Shown here: piece after piece, positions 59,663 through 64,000 of the stretch
Position numbering within the stretch: the first letter of the stretch is position 1
Layout of the letters: each line of letters opens with the position of its first letter
NCBI RefSeq assembly: GCF_003583365.1
Contig: NZ_QXED01000014.1
Coordinates: 62,001 to 126,000 of the forward strand
Direction: 5' to 3'
DNA from: Fibrisoma montanum
Lineage (GTDB): Bacteria > Bacteroidota > Bacteroidia > Cytophagales > Spirosomataceae
Length of the DNA: 64,000 nucleotides
Position numbers and translations under genes: made by a program
Notes under the pieces: model-generated
Told to the model about the DNA's origin: nothing
Database searches by the model: none
The model's input: only the letters and a program-made list of their open reading frames with translations

Positions 59663-62314
59663 ATGAACTTCAATAATTATACAATTAAGGCGCAGGAGGT
59701 CGTACAACACGCGGCCCAGATGGCGCAGGGCAATCAGCAGCAGACCGTCGAAACCGGCCACGTGCTGAAAGCCATTCTGGAAGAGGATCCAAACACCGTC
59801 GGGTTTCTGGCCAGGACAATCGGCACTGATAGTAAACGCCTGACGATGGCCCTTGACGCCATCGTGAACGGGTATCCAAAAGTATCCGTTTCAGGGGGCG
59901 CTCAGCAGGGCATTTACCTGGGCAGTGATTTAAATGCGGCTCTGCAACGCGCACAGACGCAGATGAAAGACTTTGGCGACGAGTACGTCAGCGTCGAAAT
60001 GATGCTGCTCGGCCTCGTTGGTGGAAAAGACGCCGTAGCCACGTTACTGAAAGATATCGGATTCTCCGAAAAGACCTTAAAAGACGCCATTCGCGAACTG
60101 CGTGGCAAAAACAACCCTGTGAAAGACCAAAACGCAGAAGCAACGTACCAGTCGCTGGAGCGGTACGGGATCAACCTGAACAAACGGGCCAGTGAGGGTA
60201 AGATTGACCCGGTCATTGGTCGCGATGAAGAAATTCGGCGAGTACTCCAGATTCTGAGCCGCCGGACCAAGAACAACCCGATGCTGCTGGGAGAACCGGG
60301 CGTCGGTAAAACGGCTATTGTCGAAGGGCTGGCCCAGCGCATTGTGCAGGGCGACGTTCCCGAGAACCTCAAGTCGAAGATTATTATGTCGCTCGACATG
60401 GGTTTGCTTGTGGCGGGTGCCAAATACAAGGGTGAGTTTGAAGAGCGCCTGAAAGCGGTCATCAAGGAAGTGACCGACTCGGAAGGCGAAATCGTGCTCT
60501 TCATTGACGAGATTCACACGCTCATCGGTGCGGGTGGTGGTGGCGAAGGCGCGATGGACGCAGCCAACCTGCTGAAACCAGCGCTGGCGCGGGGTGAACT
60601 GCACGCCATTGGTGCCACTACGCTGAAAGAGTACCAGAAATACATTGAGAAGGATAAGGCGCTCGAACGCCGGTTCCAGGCCGTTATGGTCGACGAACCC
60701 GACGTAGCAGACGCCATCTCCATCCTGCGCGGTATCAAGGAGCGCTACGAACTGCACCACGGCGTACGCATCAAAGACGACGCCGTGATTGCCGCCGTTG
60801 AACTCTCGAACCGCTACATTTCCGACCGCTTCCTGCCCGACAAGGCCATTGATTTGATGGACGAAGCAGCGGCCAAGCTGCGTCTGGAAATCGACTCCGT
60901 TCCCGAAGAACTGGACGAGCTGAACCGGCGCATCATGCAGCTGGAAATTGAGCGCGAGGCCATCCGTCGCGAAGACGACCGCGAGAAGGAGAGTGCGCTA
61001 AGCCAGCAGATTGCCAATCTCAATGAACAGCGTACCGAATTACAGGCTCGTTGGGAAACCGAAAAGCAATCGGTGAACGAGAGCCGGACGCTGAAAGAAC
61101 AACTCGACCAGCTACGTATTGAAGCCGAACAGGCCGAACGCGCCGGTGAGTACGGTAAAGTAGCCGAGATCCGCTACGGCCGCATTCCGGAAATTGAGAA
61201 CCGGCTAAAGCAACTCAGCAATAGCGATCAGCCCGAAGGGGGTGGTGACCGGATGCTGCAGGAAGAAGTGACATCGGAAGACATTGCCGAAGTCGTAGCG
61301 AAATGGACGGGCATTCCGGTAAGCCGGATGATGCAGTCAGAGCGCGACAAACTGCTGTTCCTTGAAGCTGAGCTGGGCAAACGCGTTGCCGGTCAGGAAG
61401 AAGCCATTGAAGTGGTATCGGACGCCGTTCGGCGGAGCCGCGCGGGTATGCAGGATCCTAAACGGCCCATCGGTTCATTTCTGTTTCTGGGTACCACGGG
61501 CGTTGGTAAGACCGAGTTGGCGAAGGCGCTGGCCGAGTTTCTGTTCAACGACGAGAACGCGCTGGTCCGCATCGACATGAGTGAGTATCAGGAGCGTCAT
61601 GCAGCCAGCCGGTTGATTGGCGCCCCTCCGGGCTACGTCGGTTACGACGAAGGTGGTCAGTTGACTGAAGCCGTTCGCCGGAAACCGTACAGCGTTATCC
61701 TGCTCGACGAGATTGAGAAGGCGCACCCGGACGTGTTCAACATCCTGTTGCAGGTACTGGACGACGGTCGCCTGACCGACAACAAAGGGCGGGTGGCCAA
61801 CTTTAAGAACACAATTATCATCATGACCTCGAACATCGGTTCGCACGTCATTCGGGAGCGGTTCGCCGAGATAACCAATGCCAACCGCGACCAGGTGATT
61901 GAGGACACGAAAGAGGAAGTGTTCGAGTTGCTGAAGCAGACCGTACGACCTGAGTTCCTGAACCGGATTGACGAACTGGTGATGTTCCAGCCGCTGACCA
62001 AGCGTGAAGTCCGCAAGATTATGGACATCCAGTTCCGGCAGATTCAGGCGCGGCTGGCTGAGCAGGGCATTACGCTCGAAGCCGACAACGAAGTGCTCGA
62101 CTTCATCGCCCGCGAAGGCTTCGATCCGACGTTTGGTGCGCGTCCGCTGAAGCGCGTCATGCAGCGTCGCATCCTCAACGCCCTCTCGAAAGAGATCCTG
62201 GCGGGCCGGATTCAGAAAAACGCCATCGTCGGCATGATGATGAACGAAGACGAAAATGGCAAAGAAGATATCATCTTCTATAACCTGGATAAGGTGGTGC
62301 CTGCTTTGGAGTAA
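59663..62314 (+). CDS. clpB: ATP-dependent chaperone ClpB
   Basis: A disaggregase of 883 residues that threads aggregated protein through its ring with DnaK. In order: N-domain (about 1-145), first AAA+ module with Walker [14 protein letters not shown] at about 210 and Walker [13 protein letters not shown], coiled-coil M-domain (about 400-530, rich in E, R and Q), second AAA+ module with Walker [15 protein letters not shown] at about 610 and Walker [11 protein letters not shown], and a C-terminal small domain. The M-domain sets it apart from ClpA/ClpC. Complete, single gene, followed by a terminator. Confidence 0.97.
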   Translation: MNFNNYTIKAQEVVQHAAQMAQGNQQQTVETGHVLKAILEEDPNTVGFLARTIGTDSKRLTMALDAIVNGYPKVSVSGGAQQGIYLGSDLNAALQRAQTQMKDFGDEYVSVEMMLLGLVGGKDAVATLLKDIGFSEKTLKDAIRELRGKNNPVKDQNAEATYQSLERYGINLNKRASEGKIDPVIGRDEEIRRVLQILSRRTKNNPMLLGEPGVGKTAIVEGLAQRIVQGDVPENLKSKIIMSLDMGLLVAGAKYKGEFEERLKAVIKEVTDSEGEIVLFIDEIHTLIGAGGGGEGAMDAANLLKPALARGELHAIGATTLKEYQKYIEKDKALERRFQAVMVDEPDVADAISILRGIKERYELHHGVRIKDDAVIAAVELSNRYISDRFLPDKAIDLMDEAAAKLRLEIDSVPEELDELNRRIMQLEIEREAIRREDDREKESALSQQIANLNEQRTELQARWETEKQSVNESRTLKEQLDQLRIEAEQAERAGEYGKVAEIRYGRIPEIENRLKQLSNSDQPEGGGDRMLQEEVTSEDIAEVVAKWTGIPVSRMMQSERDKLLFLEAELGKRVAGQEEAIEVVSDAVRRSRAGMQDPKRPIGSFLFLGTTGVGKTELAKALAEFLFNDENALVRIDMSEYQERHAASRLIGAPPGYVGYDEGGQLTEAVRRKPYSVILLDEIEKAHPDVFNILLQVLDDGRLTDNKGRVANFKNTIIIMTSNIGSHVIRERFAEITNANRDQVIEDTKEEVFELLKQTVRPEFLNRIDELVMFQPLTKREVRKIMDIQFRQIQARLAEQGITLEADNEVLDFIAREGFDPTFGARPLKRVMQRRILNALSKEILAGRIQKNAIVGMMMNEDENGKEDIIFYNLDKVVPALE

Positions 62315-62330
62315 TAGTTTCTTTGAAGAC

Positions 62331-62370
62331 AAAAACGCCCGGCTGCTTTAATTAGTAGTTGGGCGTTTTT
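62331..62370 (+). terminator. Terminator after clpB
   Basis: AAAAACGCCC (62331-62340) pairs with GGGCGTTTTT (62361-62370); the inner bases can extend the stem through G-U pairs. A T-run follows. It lies upstream of the next gene's ATG at 62406 and rules out the frame's earlier start at 62370. Confidence 0.8.
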
Positions 62371-62405
62371 TGATATATTTGGCTTATAAGATATGTGCTT
62401 ATAAA

Positions 62406-63707
62406 ATGAATAGTAGTATAAAAGATAATCCGTCATTTCAAAAATTTGGCAAAGACCTGGAAGGGTTAGAGCTCTTCCATAAACTGTATAAGATTACATC
62501 CATATTTGGGCTGAAGAGCAAACAGATGGATGAGTTATTTAAAAAATTACCAGAATTAAGGCAGCAATATGAAGATATAATTTATACTCCTGATAAGTTC
62601 AATAAGTATTTTCTTTCACGAGGATGGGTTGCGTATGAAACGATGAATTTAGAGACCATGAAGACTACCGTGCGGCTGGCCGAGCAAGGTAAAGTTGCAG
62701 AAGCGGAAGAACTACTCATAGAATATAACGCCCCAAAATGTATTGAAGGGAAAATCAATATGCTTTGGGGTGTCCCGGCTTTTCGTTCTAGGTTTGAGTT
62801 AGTTCAAAAAGCATTCGAAGATTACAAAGAAAGTAGATATTATACCTGTATTCCTATCATTCTGTCTGTTATCGACGTTGCAGTTAATGACATAGAAGGT
62901 AAAGGTTTCTTCGCTGATGGTACTAATCTGATCGCTTGGGACTCGATTGCGGCACATAGTTCTGGGCTTAGCGAACTAGCTAAACTTCTTGGACAAACGC
63001 GCAAAAAAACCAACACTGACCCAATAGACATTCCTTATCGCAACGGTATTCTACATGGAAGAGATTTAGCTTATGATAACAAGATTGTAGCTGCTAAAAC
63101 TTGGGCGACTTTGTTTGCTGTTCGTGATTGGGCTCAATCAGTAAGAGATGGTAAGAAAGTCCCTCCTGTCGAGGAAATACCTAAAAGTTTACGCCAAAAT
63201 CTAAGGGAGATTAAGCAATCATTAGAACAAATAGCGGAGGGTAAAAAAGAACAAGTAATCATTAACCAATGGAAGCGAAGGATAGTGACTATTGGTGTAG
63301 ATATACCAAGAAGTGGAAATGTAATAGATTATGCTGACAAATCTCCGGAAAAAGAAATATGCCAATTGATTGATAATTGGCGTTTTAAAAAATATCATGA
63401 AATTGCTCGACAATTATTGCATTACAATAAAGCTAGCTTTCATTTAAAAAAAGCATCAGGTAAAATGCGTCAAATATTTGGTGATAGTGAACCCGAAGCC
63501 CTTGCATTCAAGGAGATAATTGACGAAGCACCTGCAATAACAGAATTAGTAGTAGTCATTGAGTATAGCAAAAGCTTCCAGAAATTCAGTAAAGAAGTTA
63601 AGTTTAGATTAGTGTACACAGACGATGACTATATACCAGTCGTCCGGGGGGCTGAAAGAGGCAGTTGGAAGATAGTAGAAAACTTCTGGTTCCTTAAAGA
63701 CAGTTAA
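62406..63707 (+). CDS. Unknown protein with HEPN-like RNxxxH motif (candidate RNase/defence)
   Basis: A 433-residue soluble, helical protein in clearly AT-richer DNA than clpB. No family is recognised overall. The middle part has DIPYRNGILHGRD, in which Arg212-Asn213-Gly-Ile-Leu-His217 fits the Rx4-6H catalytic motif of HEPN ribonucleases, including the typical Asn after Arg and Gly after His. Helices before it (YYTCIPIILSVIDVAVNDIE) and after it (AKTWATLFAVRDWAQSV) suit the HEPN four-helix bundle. The flanks (1-130 and 260-433) may sense a trigger or bind a partner. The composition suggests horizontal transfer. An abortive-infection or toxin role is inference. Confidence 0.7.
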   Translation: MNSSIKDNPSFQKFGKDLEGLELFHKLYKITSIFGLKSKQMDELFKKLPELRQQYEDIIYTPDKFNKYFLSRGWVAYETMNLETMKTTVRLAEQGKVAEAEELLIEYNAPKCIEGKINMLWGVPAFRSRFELVQKAFEDYKESRYYTCIPIILSVIDVAVNDIEGKGFFADGTNLIAWDSIAAHSSGLSELAKLLGQTRKKTNTDPIDIPYRNGILHGRDLAYDNKIVAAKTWATLFAVRDWAQSVRDGKKVPPVEEIPKSLRQNLREIKQSLEQIAEGKKEQVIINQWKRRIVTIGVDIPRSGNVIDYADKSPEKEICQLIDNWRFKKYHEIARQLLHYNKASFHLKKASGKMRQIFGDSEPEALAFKEIIDEAPAITELVVVIEYSKSFQKFSKEVKFRLVYTDDDYIPVVRGAERGSWKIVENFWFLKDS

Positions 63708-63830
63708 GGAAATAGCGCCACCAAGCTATTTTATAGTTCGCTTGCTCCGGCAGAAGCTAGCAATTTGATGACTTGTCCGCATCACCGTTTGTAGTGATAG
63801 TGATATTTTACTCTCTTAGGGAGCACAACG

Positions 63831-64000
63831 ATGGCACTGCATAGCTTCAGAACGATTATGCAAAACTTATTCGACCGCATGACTCTCAATCCAAACATCT
63901 GTTTTAACAAGCAACCCTCAACACAATTTATTTGGCTATTTAATAAGCTTACCCGTCTTTGTGACATTTATCGTCAAAATCGTTTGCATCTATTTTTGAA
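63831..64000 (+). CDS. Possible gene start, cut by the window edge
   Basis: From ATG 63831 a frame stays open to the end of the window (56 full codons, beginning MALHSFRTIMQNLFDRMTLN). An AGGGAG stretch about 10 nt upstream could be a ribosome binding site. It is AT-rich like the preceding gene. No family is visible in so short a piece. It could equally be chance. Confidence 0.25.
   Translation, partial: MALHSFRTIMQNLFDRMTLNPNICFNKQPSTQFIWLFNKLTRLCDIYRQNRLHLFL

Noticed and set aside
61475-62332. 285-codon frame antisense to clpB
   Set aside because: clpB is complete and unmistakable; the frame is a shadow.
1-64000. CRISPR arrays, tRNA or rRNA genes, known riboswitches
   Set aside because: No regularly spaced repeats, no cloverleaf with recognisable arms and no rRNA-like stretch were noticed by eye; a tool-based scan could still find a missed tRNA.

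Overview
The window reads as a chromosome segment of a Bacteroidota bacterium of the order Cytophagales; a Spirosoma-like genus is the best guess. The basis is: four TonB-dependent or SusC-type outer-membrane receptors, a SusC/SusD pair, two enzymes ending in type IX secretion sorting domains, MenB and a short MenE for menaquinone, a Cytophagales-type OmpA/PD40 protein, many lipoproteins, and promoter elements of the Bacteroidota type (TAnnTTTG). Most of the DNA is fairly GC-rich; about 14.45-17.7 kb and 62.4-64.0 kb are visibly AT-richer. No rRNA, tRNA, CRISPR array, integrase or transposase gene was recognised.

Layout. 0-7.9 kb: housekeeping genes (zinc metallopeptidase, purine nucleoside phosphorylase, short-chain dehydrogenase, M23 peptidase, trxB, an OmpA/PD40 protein, queE). 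8.0-14.4 kb: a barrel-type TonB receptor, a membrane-anchored LytTR regulator, a second TonB receptor and a small exported protein. 14.5-17.6 kb: an AT-richer patch of small lipoproteins or membrane proteins with IS-end-like inverted motifs but no transposase. 17.7-20.3 kb: a siderophore-type TonB receptor and a small membrane protein.

20.3-37.3 kb is the most interesting block. It is a carbohydrate-use island: SusC/SusD, a LacI-type regulator, a GH16 glucanase, a GH30-like protein, a GntP permease coupled to a binding protein and an amidohydrolase, and a GH74-type xyloglucanase-like protein. An exact 196-bp direct repeat brackets it. The repeat carries the 3' end and terminator of a DUF4242 gene: the right copy belongs to an intact gene and the left copy is an orphan fragment. 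Inside the island a shared operator (CTTTAACGTT / AACGTTAAAG) lies upstream of susC and between the divergent GH16 and GH30 genes, and predicts the LacI regulon directly. The implied flow is: secreted GH16 and GH74 enzymes cut beta-glucan or xyloglucan, SusCD imports oligosaccharides, and LacI senses an internal sugar.

37.4-47.5 kb: methyltransferase, a two-gene ABC exporter, a Tat-signal PLP enzyme, small lipoproteins, an AraC regulator, a cupin, a carboxylesterase and an LpxR-like lipid A deacylase. 47.8-51.7 kb: a four-gene oxidoreductase operon (zinc ADH, SDR, second ADH, DUF4126). 52.2-57 kb: menaquinone genes menB and menE with DUF2452, Rieske and UbiE-like methyltransferase neighbours, and two long perfect hairpins. 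57.2-62.3 kb: DUF418 membrane protein, LolA-like protein and clpB. 62.4-64 kb: an AT-rich unknown gene with a HEPN-type RNxxxH motif, the best candidate here for an undescribed RNase/defence protein, followed by a possible gene cut by the window edge.
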